A stretch of DNA of 64,000 bases from Athripsodes cinereus (taxonomy: Eukaryota > Arthropoda > Insecta > Trichoptera > Leptoceridae): assembly GCA_947579605.1 (NCBI GenBank), contig OX388312.1:1-64000 (forward strand). The letters are read 5' to 3'. Shown here piece by piece: positions 43,398 to 55,017 of the stretch. The position numbers were made by a program, and so were the translations under genes. The notes under the pieces are model-generated. The model did not search any database. It was not told the origin of the DNA and saw only the letters and a list, made by a program, of their open reading frames with translations. Positions within the stretch are counted from its first letter, which is position 1. Each line of letters starts with the position of its first letter.

Positions 43398-46335
43398 TCA
43401 CGGGTGAGTGCAACATATAATTGCTTTTAGCATTGTGCTCATGAAATAATAGTGACTGGTATATCTGGTATATCTGGTAGGAATATGAAACTGAATGAGT
43501 TCTAGTAGCTCCGGAGAATCAATTGCACCGTTTATCAATTTGTGTAAGAAGCAAAGATCAAACACGTTTCTGCGATTCTGTAAACTTAATAGACTAAGCT
43601 CTCTCATCAGAGCAGCATAGTCTATGTCTACCGCCGGAATTCCCATTTTGTAATTGATCAGTCTTAGAAATTTCCTTTGCACTCTTTCTATGTTGTTGAT
43701 GTGAACTGCATAATACGGAGACCATATTACGGAGTTATACTCCACGAGTGGTCTCACTAATGATATAAATAATAGTCTATAGGATTGAATCAATCGCAAA
43801 TCGACTGCCAATCTAAAAACAAAGCCTAAGACTCTCATTGCCTTACTAACAACCTCCTCAATATGTAAATTAAAAGTTAGATTTTCAGAGAAGGTAAAGC
43901 CGAGGTCTCGTAAGTTAGATACACATTTGAGTGCCATATTGTTAATGGAATATTCAAAAGTGAGGTGTGATTTAATTTTATGAAATCGGACAACCTGGCA
44001 TTTAGACACATTAAGACTGAGTCCGTTCGTTTTACACCAGTCGTTTAATTTATCCAAGTTGCTTTGCAAGATGGTACAGTCTTCAATGCAATTAATAGTC
44101 TTGAATATTTTCAGGTCGTCCGCAAACAATAAAACCTCTACCTCTCCGAAAATTCCAACTATGTCATTTATAAAGATGTTGAATAGTAATGGACCCAAGT
44201 GCGATCCCTGAGGTACCCCACTATATGCATATATTGGATCTGATGTGCAATTCCCAATCTTGACCAATAGAGTTCTTTCTTTAAGATAACTCTCCAACCA
44301 TTGGTAGAAGACTCCGCCGACTCCATACCCACGTAACTTGCGTAGCAACATGTCGTGTGACACTTTGTCGAATGCTTTAGAAAAATCTGTGTATATGGAG
44401 TCGACCTGACATCTCTTAGAAAGAGCATTCAGTATATAATTTTGATAAGTTAATAAATTGGTAAGAGTGGATTTTTTTGGAACAAATCCATGTTGTAAAT
44501 TTGAAATAATTTTGTCGGCACTTTGACTAATTTTCTTCACTACAATTGATTCAAATAGCTTGAGAATCGCTGATAATATGCATATAGGTCTATAGTTTGT
44601 AACCTGACATTTTTCTACTTTTTTAAATATAGGTTTTATGAAACCAGTTTTCCAAGAATTGGGAAAAACTCCTGATTTTAATAATAATAACTAGACAACT
44701 TATTTATGATGCGCCGTTTTGTGGAGAAACCACCGCAAGGGCCCATTTAAGAATCATAACACCTCCCGAACAATAGGGTCCTTAACCTCGTCTTGAACAC
44801 CTACACACTCTCCAGAGTTCGCATCTCAAAGGGAATTTTGTTCCACAGCAACGGACCAGCCATGATAAATTAAAGAGCAAGTGTAGATGATCTGTCAGGG
44901 TATCAACACAGTTCTTCAAAAAGACATTTGGGATTCCATCCGGGCCAGCTGTTTTAGAGCTGTCCAGAGCAAGGATCGCACTTTTGACCTCGTCAGCGGT
45001 AATTACAATGCTGGGCAAATCGATAACCAAATCAGAAGAAAAATCAGAGTCGGTGGGCGTAGGTAAGGAATCATAAACGCCTTGGAAGAATGAGACAAAC
45101 AGATTAACCGCATCCTGGAGTGATTTCGAATTTTTGTTTTTGTATTGAAGGTTTAGAGGTATCTCGACCCGATCTTCCCTCAAATTATTTACAAACTTCC
45201 AAAGATCTTTTGAATTATTGTGTAAATCTTTCTCCATAAGAGCAACATGTTGTGCGTAACAGTTCTTGGATAAAGAAGAACATTCGTTACGTAGATCAGA
45301 AAAACAGTTGTAATCAGCAATGTCTAATGTTTCCTTATACTTTTTATGTGCCAATTTCTTCTTTAATACTAAATTCTTTAATTCAGCATTAAACCACTTA
45401 GGGTAACATGCAGGCTTGAAATCCTTCTTTGGGACATATGTGTCAATGCATGAATTTAAAATGGAGTAATATTGATCTAGTATACTGTTTAAATTATTTT
45501 CAGTTCGTAAGAAAGAAATTTCGACATTTTCCAAAAAATTATTTATTGTAACATAATCAGCTCTGTGGAAGTTTTGTTTAGTGCAAAGGTCAGTTTTCAG
45601 GTTACACAATCCAGTTTTAATCACAATGTCAAGAGGAGGATGAAAGATATCAACTGGAAGAAGTTCAGAGAAGGATTTGCTTACAGACGTTTTGTTGGGA
45701 TCCGATGAGAAAACAAGATCTAAAGTTTTGTCTTGGTTATTAGTAACATGGTTTATTTGAAGGAGACCAAAAAAGTTAGCCATGTCTACAAGTTCAGTAG
45801 CTTTATCATTGTTTAGATTATTAGCTATTTGTAAGTTAAAGTTGCATTGATCTCCCCCATTTCCATCCAATATCTCCCATCTGCAGTCAGGCAAGTTAAA
45901 ATCTCCTGTCAAAATAAGTTTCTTATCTTTGTGTTTAGATTTGATAAATTCCACCTCCTCACAATAATTTTTATACAAAGAAATATCTGAGTTAGGGGGT
46001 ATATATGCGCATCCAAAAACAACCTCTTCGAGTGGAAGCCTGATGGATATGAAAATTTGTTCGATGTCATTATGTTTTACAGGTAATTTCTTACTTGGTA
46101 GAGATTTATCAACTGCCACCAAGACACCTCCACCCCTCGTCTTCCTACTTGTACGCACATTACGATCGAGTCTATATACCCTAAAATTATTAAAACCGAG
46201 CTCAGAGGAACCAACAGAAGAATCTAACCATGTCTCAGTCAGGAGAATAACATTATATCCGAAGGATGGTAATGATTGACGCAGCTTACTGAGCTTCGTC
46301 TTTAAGCCTCGGATATTTTGGTAATAACATGAGAG
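43398..46335 (-). pseudogene. LINE-B ORF2: APE endonuclease and reverse transcriptase, interrupted
   Basis: Endonuclease from YYQNIRGLKTKL (46320 region) through LLTETWL, TRGGGVLVAV and GDFNLPDCRW to DIFHPP. The reverse transcriptase starts with SKTAGPDGIP, is cut after LLFNLS at about 44864 by foreign sequence (44683-44864), resumes with SGVFPNSWKTGFIKPIFKK, and continues through DFSKAFDKVSH, GVPQGSHLGPLLF and LLFADDLKIF to the stop at 43398. The insertion changes frame and adds stops, so the protein is broken, although the catalytic ADD and endonuclease motifs survive. Confidence 0.88.
44683..44864 (-). mobile_element. LINE C-terminal fragment inserted in LINE-B
   Basis: About 180 bp reading AGPLLWNKIPFEMRTLESV then VFKTRLRTLLFGRCY with one in-frame stop, a different CR1/L2-type terminal motif from that of LINE-B. 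The flanks are TTA-rich, which hides the target duplication. Confidence 0.65.
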
Positions 46336-47232
46336 TTTTTTGAAGAATCAAATTTAACAATTTTAGGACATCCCTTGATATATTTAATAATAAGATTGTT
46401 TTCTCCGTTTTTAACTCTCATATTCAACTCGTCCTTTAACCTCATATATTGATTCCTCTGAACTACTGTTTGGTCACGATAAACATTAATTTTTCTTGAT
46501 AACTTAGATCGGTGTTTAAAAATTTCACCAACCTGATTGGGATGCTTAAGAATGGCCTTTATTGGACGTGGTTTGTTATTATGTTTCTTCCCCAACCTAA
46601 AACACTTAAGATCAGCATACATTATTGTTTGATCCGCTTCCTTCAGTGCATTGTAGACCTTAGATATGTCCTCACTTTGTATATCCTCTAATTTATCATG
46701 TAGACTTTCCTCTATATTACAAACTATAATATTATTTCTTCTTTGGCTCCTTTCTTCAATCTCATTTGCGATAGAGTCCATCTCGGTGATACCACAGATA
46801 GAGTTTTTAGATTCCAATATATTTAGTTTGTCTTCCAGATTACATATTCTCTCTTTCAACTGTTTATTTTCTGCCACCAATTCATCAATAACACTTAAGT
46901 TTGATAGTAATTTCATTCACTTTTGTCATCAAGTTCTGGTTTTGCGCCTTCATTTGACATTTAATATCCTTCACATTATTGTTTAGATTTACTAGAAATT
47001 CTTTTACTGAGTTATCAATTTTTTCCAGTCCCTTTTCACTTAATTTGTAATTGTTTTGCTTCGAATTCTCATCGCAAGATGGCACTGATAGTCTCAAAGA
47101 GTTCCTTTTATCGTTCTTCCCCTGTGCCACAGATGTCGTGTGATTGTTTTTAATTTCGCTAGATGGCGTTAGGGTGCTGGTGTTTTTCATTTTTCTCGAC
47201 CTGGTTTGCACCTGTGGTCGTTCTCTATTCAT
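46302..47232 (-). pseudogene. LINE-B ORF1, coiled-coil RNA-binding protein with a frameshift
   Basis: First frame 47232-46885, second frame ending at the TAA at 46302-46304. The reading changes near 46912-46920 in the middle of the coiled coil (KVNE then LLSNLSVIDELVAENKQLKE). Downstream it matches LINE-A ORF1 in order: an ER..RRNNIIVCNIEES RRM-like core and a C-terminal domain (QRNQYMRLKDELNMRVKNGE, LIIKYIKGCPKIV). One indel explains the break. Ten codons before the stop lies the heptamer A AAA AAC in the ORF1 phase. Confidence 0.82.
46335..46341 (-). promoter_or_regulatory. Candidate -1 ribosomal frameshift site, LINE-B ORF1/ORF2 junction
   Basis: The minus strand reads TCA AAA AAC in ORF1 phase, containing A AAA AAC. 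The -1 reading continues CTC TCA TGT TAT TAC CAA AAT, i.e. LSCYYQN, the start of the ORF2 endonuclease. 46335 is exactly in frame with the ORF2 body at 46158. ORF2 has no ATG here, and the same heptamer sits at the same junction in LINE-A. Confidence 0.7.
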
Positions 47233-47281
47233 CGTATTTTATATGCAGTGTATTCAATTGAAAAAAAAACACCAAGCGTGT

Positions 47282-47361
47282 TTGCCCTCGCCGGGGATCG
47301 AACTCACGTCGCCCAAATTGAGATGTACCAGCGTCTCTACTAACTCTGCCACGGTAACTCG
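47282..47361 (-). other. tRNA-like sequence 50 bp upstream of LINE-B ORF1
   Basis: The minus strand has an A-box-like TGGCAGAGTTAGTAG and a B box GAGTTCGATCCCC at tRNA-like spacing, ending GGCGAGGGCA. It is not a canonical tRNA (no clean anticodon arm). It could be a SINE head, or an internal pol III promoter captured by the LINE. Confidence 0.5.
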
Positions 47362-47758
47362 TGACGCGGGCGCAATAGAAGTTGTACTTAAATTGTTTTT
47401 GAATAGTAATAATTAAAATTTACTACCCATTTGATGCGATGATAATATTGTTCACACTTTGAATTTACAATGATAAATATTATGTTGAAAAAATGGTTTA
47501 ATATTATTTTAGATTTGCGTACCTTATGTGCATTGTTTAACTGAGTAAATATTATCAAAAGATGTGTAATTTTGTATTTAATAGTCTATATAACTTTTCA
47601 CAGCACAATGTTTTATTATAACATGAAAAAGTATTTAATTTGTGAGAGCGGTTAAAAATACGTCTGTCAAATTTAAATGTCAATAATATCAAGCATAACA
47701 AGTATATCAAGTATAACATACTTATATTGCAGCGTGCACATGCATAGGGGAAAGGATT

Positions 47759-47977
47759 TTAGGAGTAAGATGCTAAATTCAGTGAAAGGAAGTGATTTTT
47801 GACAGCTTGTCTAAAAGAAGGATAAGTTGTTATCATCCTGATTTTCGAAGGAAGATTGTTCCAACAGCGAGCACCATGAACAAGAAATGAGTTGGATAGA
47901 AAGTTCATACTGTGTGCTGCTACTGCTAGAAGACGCTCTCTGTTGGATCGCAAAGGTAATAATATATTAGAAAACAA
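47759..47977 (-). pseudogene. LINE ORF2 C-terminal fragment
   Basis: Reads LPLRSNRERLLAVAAHS, then HGARCWNNLPSKIRMI and FRQAVKNHFL with a stop, the end of a CR1/Jockey-type reverse-transcriptase protein. No more of the element is visible. Confidence 0.7.
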
Positions 47978-48749
47978 TTGTTGGCCAAAAGCTTAACTAT
48001 TTTGCTGTCCACAATAATCCAGATAGTCTGGATGACCTCTTTTACAATATACCATTTTAAAGTCAACAACATTTGAACAAAAGAAATATTATAGGATGGT
48101 AAATGTGTCTCAATTGACGCAGGATCACTCTGAATGGGAAGGCTACCCTATACCAACTCGGAACTCCCAAAATAAAGCGATAAAGGGCGATAGTCCCCAG
48201 TCTTAATTAGTCAGATTAAATTAAAATTAAATTAAAAAATTATCCTCGCCATGTATTGTGTGATATGTCACTAGGTAGGTAGGTACTACCAATTTACTTT
48301 CATTACCAGTTTCTTGCTTTATATTATTACAAGTAGTTTTGACATGTTATAATTTTCTTACTGACAACTAATATTTAAGCCTCTAAATACCTTACTAAAG
48401 GTCTATTAGGTATCTAGATGTTTTATCTCTTGTGAATTATCACATTCTTTTACTCTATATAAATCCAAAAGTTTTCTTCTTAATATTAAAATACCAGGAG
48501 TTATGTAACAACATTACTAACTTTATCTGATTACTTTAACATTTTATTTTTATGGTTGGTGCGTGTCTGTTTAAAGTATCATATTATTTGAAAAAAAATC
48601 CCTTCAATTTATTTCTTTGTAATTTTCCAAGATTGTAAAATAATATAAATAAAAAAACACTGTTTACTTTCACAATATTTTGATCTTATCAATATTTTGA
48701 TTTGAAAATTATTTCAAACAATCCCATAGAATGTATTCATTCAAATTAA

Positions 48750-48830
48750 ATACAATCAATATACAGAGGGTGAGTTTATTGCAAAGGCACAATCTCTTCC
48801 AACTAACCCAAAGGTGTAAAACCAAGTTAT
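48750..48830 (-). mobile_element. Short LINE tail remnant
   Basis: Contains GGTGAGTTTATTGC and CTTCCAACTAACCC blocks shared with 42600-42680 and, in inverse, 55200-55250. Confidence 0.5.
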
Positions 48831-49431
48831 AATCTCTTCTGACTAACAGTCGTATCTGCTAAATGTAAATTGCTCAGAGGAGTGTTTTTAGTGTTTTGCC
48901 GCGCATATTTTCGTCTCTCCTAGTTATATGATACCTACAGCGTAAATATATTAAATAATTTTATTTGTATTCTTATATACCTCAGAATCATTTTTGTGAT
49001 GAAATTTTGAAAAATTCGTAGATACGACAACACATTTTTTTAGAGTAATTCGTAAATACGACAACAAATCAGAAAGCTGTTCCAGGATAACTGTAACAGT
49101 TACAGGTATGATCTTCAGTGAAAACATGCAGGGCACATATAAATACAAATTGGTGATCATAACTTGAAATAGTCAAAAAATTCCAGACACAACAGGAAAA
49201 AATGAAGATATTGAAAAAAAAAATACAAAAAAGAGCAGGGGCAGGAGGTTTCGGAATTCAGTAGTTATTCATGCATGTTTGTTTTTTTTTCTTGTAATAA
49301 CAGTTTTTCTGATTTTTGTCATTTACACATTCTTTTTTATTATCTTTTATTTTTGCTATATATTACGAGGGTAAGGTGAAAAGTTCTCGGCCTGACTATG
49401 AAAGACTGCGGCTTTCAGATTTTTTTTATTT

Positions 49432-50687
49432 TTATTTTACTACATAATCTCCCTTGACTTCAATACACTTGATCCAGCGTTTCTCCAACATCAGCACTCC
49501 TTCCAGGAAGTGAAAGTCTGGAAGGTTGCGAAAATATTCATCTACAGCCCTTTCAACTTCTTCATTGGATGCGAAGAGCTTCCCAGAAACAAATTTCTTG
49601 AAGTTTGGGAACCGAGAAGTCTGAGGGTGCCAAATCAGGCGAATAGGGGGGATGAATGAGCAAGTCATACTCCAAATCTTGCAGTTTTCCCATCGCCAAC
49701 ACACTCTTGTGTACATGTGCGTTGTCTTGGTGAAAGATGATTTTTGATTCTTCAAACAAGCAGGGCTACTCTTGACAAAACTAAACACGATCTTAATCTA
49801 GTCTTGATCTTGATCATACGACGCACGAAGTGACTATTGGCTAAAAATACACGCAAAACAATCGCGCGTTAGCGGTAGCGCGGTGTTTTTGACCATAGTC
49901 CCTTCGTGCGTCGTATGATCAAGATCAAGACTAGATTAAGATCGTGTTTAGTTTAATCAAGAGTAGCTCTGCAGGCCTATTTTCGCGAATGTCGCCATCC
50001 AGATTAGTTCAAAAGGTTGGAGTAATATTTGTTAATATTGTTCTGCCTTTTGCAAGGTAATCAATTACCCGGATACTTTTCTCATCCCAAAACACGCTAG
50101 CCATGATCTTTCCAGCAGATGCACTCAACTTCGCTTTCTTTAGCGCTGAACCACCAGCTTCCACCCACTGCTTGGACTGCTGTTTCGTATCTGAAATGTA
50201 GTGGTGGACACATGTCTCACCCATGGTGACAAATCACCGCACAAAATTGGTCGGATCCCTATTCTATCGGTCCAAAGATTGCTGCAAAATCATTTGCGAA
50301 TTTGTTTTTGATCGGAATTCAACAAATGCGGCACCCTTTTTGCGCGGAGCTTTTTCATACCTAATTCTTTGAGCGAAATTTTTCCGACCCTTAATTCCGA
50401 TATCCCTACAGCTTTAGCTATCTCATTCATGTTCAGTTGTCTATCGGTCAACACGGTATCATGCACTTTTTCAATGGTTTGCGTTGTGGTTTTGGCCATC
50501 TTCACATGGGTCATCTTCGAGGGATGTGCAACCAACTTTAAATTCAGCTGCCCATTTTTAAATGATTGACATTTAAGGAGCAGAGTCCCCGTAAACTTTT
50601 GTCAACTTTGGATGAATTTCAGTAGGGGTTAATCCATCTAAAACGAAGAACTTTATGACCGCACGATACTCGAGTTTATTCATTTTC
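49432..50687 (-). pseudogene. mariner transposase with stops and frameshifts
   Basis: Starts at MNKLEYRAVIKFF near 50687, has a stop after VYGDSAP, then KTTTQTIEKVHDTVLTDRQLNMNEIAKAVGIS (helix-turn-helix), SLKELGMKKL, a gap, then MGETCVHHY and KQQSKQWVEAG, and IIFHQDNAHVHKS with HPPYSPDLAPSDF (the second and third catalytic Asp region). The last part shifts frame near 49600. A MITE lies between ENRP and the FHQDNA block. The first catalytic Asp region is damaged by missing sequence near 50230-50290. Confidence 0.9.
49761..49971. mobile_element. 211-bp near-perfect palindrome (foldback MITE)
   Basis: The two halves are inverted copies over at least 70 bp (CAG(G/A)GCTACTCTTGA ..., CGACGCACGAAG) with about 6 mismatches and a short loop. 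Starts of the CAGGG type suggest hAT. An 8-bp target duplication is not evident. Confidence 0.8.
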
Positions 50688-51208
50688 ATGAAAAACATGC
50701 AAGACGTCCACTGCAAAAATTCGTGTGAAGAAACTACTTACGAGAACAAGTTGAAATTTGTCATATGAACTAATGACACATGCACCCAGACGGGGAATAA
50801 AATTTTTTGCCGATTGGAGTAACATCTCTGTGTCAGGCTGAGAACTTTTCACCTTACCCTCGTAGTTATCGTATGATTTAGTGTACATATATTTTCAAGA
50901 GACAGTTTGACTATCCACCAATATTTATAATCAGTTACTGGGCGTCTGATCAACTTCAGGAAAACAGGAAATTAAAGTAATATTTAAATCACCAGTAAGT
51001 ACTCAATGAGTTTTATGAATTTAATACGCACCTACATTGTTATATACTTTTATGGTACTTACTTAGAATGATGTATTTTATATTTGGAGTGCAACTAGTA
51101 TACTTACATACTTACATACATAAGTTAGTAGATATTGTTACAAAGCAAGCTGAAGAGTACTGTACTGTAGCTACGTGACTGTAGGGAATGCGGCGTAGTG
51201 GTACTCAC

Positions 51209-51485
51209 TTATTGTTGAGGTGAGAGAATCCCCTGAAGGAGCCTTGCCTCTCCAGCATGTGGGGTGCGGCGTGAGGCCTCTCGATGGCAAATGGGTTGGG
51301 TGGTGGTGGGGGCCTCTGCGCCTGACCCAGGATACCCGTGGTAGTGCTATTTGTGGTGGTGCTTGTGATTGTGGTGCTCACGCTGATAATACTGCTGCTC
51401 GTGTTGTTGATACTCTGCTGGGAGCTCACATTGCCACCGGATATTTTATCATTTATACTGGAATCCATGCTAGACTTGGTGCCAC
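51209..51485 (-). CDS. numb: numb-like gene, internal coding exon
   Basis: 277-bp exon: the acceptor TTGCAG precedes 51485 and the donor GTGAGT follows 51209. It reads GTKSSMDSSINDKI.., a Ser/Thr-rich stretch, then RPPPPPNPFAIERPHAAPHMLERQGSFRGFSHLNN. It joins in phase to the exon at 42111 to give ..NNNSPFKRQMSLR. An NPF motif is present. The phosphotyrosine-binding domain that should precede it is not visible, so upstream exons lie further right, in the gap or outside the window. Confidence 0.75.
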
Positions 51486-52564
51486 CTGCAACATATAAAT
51501 ATTATTATTGTCATCTGTTGTGTGTTTTTGAATTTGAATAAATAAATAAATTACAGGAGGTAGACGCCCTCGATAGCTGATTAACAATGAAATATTAAAT
51601 ACAACAATATTCATTGAACTGTACAGGGCATTACAATAATACATATTATTCTGATGGATATAAACCACATATTATGTATATATATATATATATATATATA
51701 TGTTTATCATTCCGCACTTAGTTGCACAAACCCTGTGCGAATAACAGCCGATTGTGACTCATTTGCACATCTTGGCTCACTAAGCACTTATTGGCTCAGC
51801 GATTTTTACAGATTTGAAATCGTCTCGAAGAGATAAATCCATCGGTACCATTGAAGTACCCTGATGCGTTTTATGATAATTTCGTATGCTTCAAATATGC
51901 CGCTATAGGCATTTTTACCTTTTTATTATTCAATAACATGTATCTTTTCTTCTCTGTATAATATTAATCGCCCTTACTCGATCAGTAATGCGTTGTTGTC
52001 AGTATGACATCGGTAGTAAGAGAAAGAAGTAATGTGTGAATGAAATAGGTACATATTATATTCATACTTCATAGGTACCTATACCATAAAGAGATCAACT
52101 CCTGTGGACCGCAAATTGCATAATGCGTTTAATATTCTCATTCATTGATAAATCTGTTCCCGTCAGATTTGTGCGCTCCGTAGTAACAATTAAAACCTCA
52201 TTATTACAATTCTGATAATTTCATTTATAGCTATTAAATTGTATTTACGTGTCAAACGTGTCACTTCCTTAATTATGTAACTTTTGTTTTATATGTTTGT
52301 CATGTTAAAATGTAACTTGTCGTCAATCGTAGTAAAGGAATCCATCGATGTAACGTACGTATATTGATAAATTGAAAAGAATGTTAATTTTATCACCAGT
52401 ATAGAACAAATCGTGTATTGTAACGTAATACGGATCCTGAGTTTCTTATAAAATTGTATTGTGAAATGTTATAGTTGTTGTTTTCATAACCTATGTTTTT
52501 CATATTCATGCACATATGCACATCTGTATATGTATACGTATATTTCACCTATTTTCCACTTTAC
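51486..52564 (-). other. numb-like intron continuation
   Basis: AT-rich, with a TA tract at 51679-51701. No exon or element recognised. Confidence 0.5.
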
Positions 52565-54972
52565 AGATATTTATTTATTTATTTATTCATTCTACGGCAA
52601 AAGCCCTTATTACATGATACATATATTTAAACAATTTCTACAACAATAAAATTGAAAACATAACACAAAAACATTCAAATCTCAATGATATAAAAACATA
52701 TAAAAGACAATGTAATAGAAATTATATAAAAGATATTAAAATTTAAAAATAAAATTACAGAATATAATTTTTTTAATTTAAACCACAACACAAACAAATC
52801 AAATGTCAGACATGAAATTTAAAATTCAAAACACGTGTAAACTATCATCAATTATAGTTACCAATAAAAATAACAAGACAAGACTGGATACAAAAAGATG
52901 GATTAATCATAGCTTACAATAAAAATGACATCACAGAAGAATCCATATCACTGAACATTACAGCAATTTATTCACACTTGCAAATTCACATCCTTTGGAT
53001 TCTCAACATGGCTTCTGTCACATGTGACTTATATTGGACTAATGATGAGTGAAATATGTCAACCCCTCCAGCAAATTCATTTCCCAAACGCTGAATTCTT
53101 TTTAGAGATGAATTCTGACCATACGTAGTGGTCGAGTCATCAACATAAAATGGTAAGGATTGTCGAGTAACTCTCAATGGTGCATGAAAATTTATCTTAT
53201 GCAATAGATCTGGGCAGTAAACAAAACCATGTATTAACTTGAACAGAGTCATTAAATCGGTTAATTTTCTTCTCTCTAATATCTGCAATAAATTCAAATA
53301 ATTTAAAAGAAAATTGTAGTCCAAATGTTCTCTGGGTATTCCCAGTCTAAAATTTATATGTTGCAGAAATTTTCGTTCAACCCTATTCAGGCTATTAATG
53401 TGAATCTGGAAACACGGGGACCAGACTGATGAACAGAACTCCAAGACACTACGTACCAGAGAAACATACAGCAATTCCAAAGTGTGTATGTGGGAGAATT
53501 GCTGACACACTCTTAATAAAAATCCCAAAAGCCTCATAGCTTTATTACAAGTGATGTTAATGTGGCTGATGAAACTAAGACGACGATCAAAAACGACACC
53601 CAAATCGCGAATTTCATCCACGGACTCCAGCAAGGCACCATCAAGTTTATACTCGTACACTATTGGACTCTTTAATCTATAAAAACGCATTACGTGACAT
53701 TTTTTTGCATTGAGTGTTAAACTGTTATTTGTACACCAATCATAAAATCTATTCAGATTTTCCTGAAGAATACGGCTGTCACTTTCATCACTAATTGCTT
53801 TAAATATCTTGAGGTCATCGGCATACAAAAGAACCTCCACATCAGTGAACACCTTCATTACATCATTTATGAATAAATTAAATAGGATGGGACCGAGGTG
53901 GGAACCCTGAGGCACCCCATTCAGGGCTAGAAACTCGTACGAATATGTGTCACCGATTCTGACGGATAATCTCCGATCCTTTAGATAATTTACAAACCAA
54001 GTAAACAGCGAACCAGTGACTCCAATCATCATTAATTTCTCTAAAAGAATCCCATGGTCCACCCTATCAAAAGCCTTGCTGAAGTCCGTATAGATCGCAT
54101 CAACCTGGGCTTTATGGGCCAACGAATCTGATATGAAGTTCTCATAAACCATTAAATTTGATTGAGTAGACTTTAAGGGCATGAAACCATGTTGAGACTC
54201 AGCTATTATGTTAGTGATACAGGGAGATTATCTTACTTAAGACAATCTTCTCAAGTAACTTTGGTATACATGATTGAATGCAAATAGGTCTGTAATTAGA
54301 GACGCTCTGCTTGTTACCAGTCTTAAAAATTGGTACGAGATAACTGTGTTTCCAGCATTCTGGGTAAGAACCTAATGTCAATGATTTATTAAAAATAACA
54401 AACAATGGGTAGGACAGACTATGCATACATTTTTTCATAAATAAAGGAGGAACACCATCAGGACCACTACTAGTTTTTAGCTCCAGGCCTCTGATGTATT
54501 TTACAATGTCCTTGATTTCTATATTGATTGAGGATAAATGCAGGTCATATGTAAGTGCATCATGAGTGCCATGTCCCGTACTATGGGATCCATGATAGAA
54601 AGAACCAAAAAAGTCCGCAAACAAATTCGCAATCCCAGGGAGAGTGTCTACCACCGTATCACCAAATTCCATAGATCTCGGGATTCCCGAGTCCTGCGAC
54701 CGAAGCGAGTTACTGTATTTAAAAATGTGTTTGGTATTTATACTAATGGTACTTTCTATGTTGTCTATAATTTTTTTATAACAAGAATCAGCCATCCTTT
54801 TACACTCGGTGCGCAACACTTGAAACTGTTGGTAATCATGGTGCTCCCCAGAGATCTTGTAAGCCTTGTGTGCCACCTTCTTTGCATTGATCTTTTCCAT
54901 CAACTCATGACTAAACCATTCTGGATAACCCGATGTACAATAAGTAGTTGAAGGGACAAACTCCGAAATCAC
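52565..54972 (-). mobile_element. LINE-C: 5'-truncated CR1/Jockey-type LINE
   Basis: Third member of the LINE-A/B group. It begins inside ORF2 after the endonuclease and ends with a TTATTTA-type tail (minus strand AAATAAATAAATA) at about 52565-52585. ORF1 and the ORF1/ORF2 junction are absent, so it cannot test the frameshift idea. Confidence 0.85.
52986..54972 (-). pseudogene. LINE-C ORF2, reverse transcriptase with one frameshift
   Basis: The first frame (54972-54211) covers the endonuclease-RT linker and the start of RT (SSGPDGVPPLF, YRPICIQSCIPKLLEKIV). The second (54182-52986, open upstream to the SQHGFMPLKST block) covers DFSKAFDRVDH, GVPQGSHLGPILF, LLYADDLKIF and the C-terminal LEFCSSVWSP..NRVERKFLQHI region. 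A small indel near 54225 separates them. Otherwise intact. Confidence 0.9.
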
Positions 54973-55017
54973 CCCTGAACTATCTCATAAAACCTATATA
55001 TTCTGGAGCTTCTGAAT

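Larger units (their letters stand above)
42825..47265 (-). mobile_element. LINE-B: CR1/Jockey-type LINE, damaged
   Basis: Same layout as LINE-A: ORF1 (47232-46302, one frameshift), ORF2 (46335-43398, with a 180-bp foreign insertion), a 3' UTR, and a 3' end reading AAAAGGCTCTGCCGTATAAA-like. It lies in the numb-like intron in the gene's orientation. Protein similarity to LINE-A is moderate, so these are separate subfamilies. Confidence 0.87.
49366..50862 (-). mobile_element. mariner element, dead, with a nested palindrome
   Basis: Inverted ends CGAGGGTAAGGTGAAAAGTT with TA on both sides (49364-49365, 50863-50864). Without the 211-bp nested element it is 1286 bp, the normal mariner length. Confidence 0.94.
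42112..51208 (-). other. numb-like intron, 9.1 kb, transposon-filled
   Basis: Bounded by GTGAGT (donor at 51208) and TTTTACAG (acceptor before 42111) on the minus strand. It holds LINE tails, LINE-B in the gene's own orientation, a tRNA-like sequence, a LINE C-terminal fragment and a dead mariner. The parts not listed separately (42112-42539, 47400-47758, 47980-48749, 48830-49365, 50865-51208) are AT-rich with nothing recognised. Confidence 0.75.

Noticed and set aside
46885..46920. Programmed frameshift in the middle of LINE-B ORF1
   Set aside because: No slip heptamer in phase is present and LINE-A ORF1 is continuous at the matching place; a simple indel is more likely.
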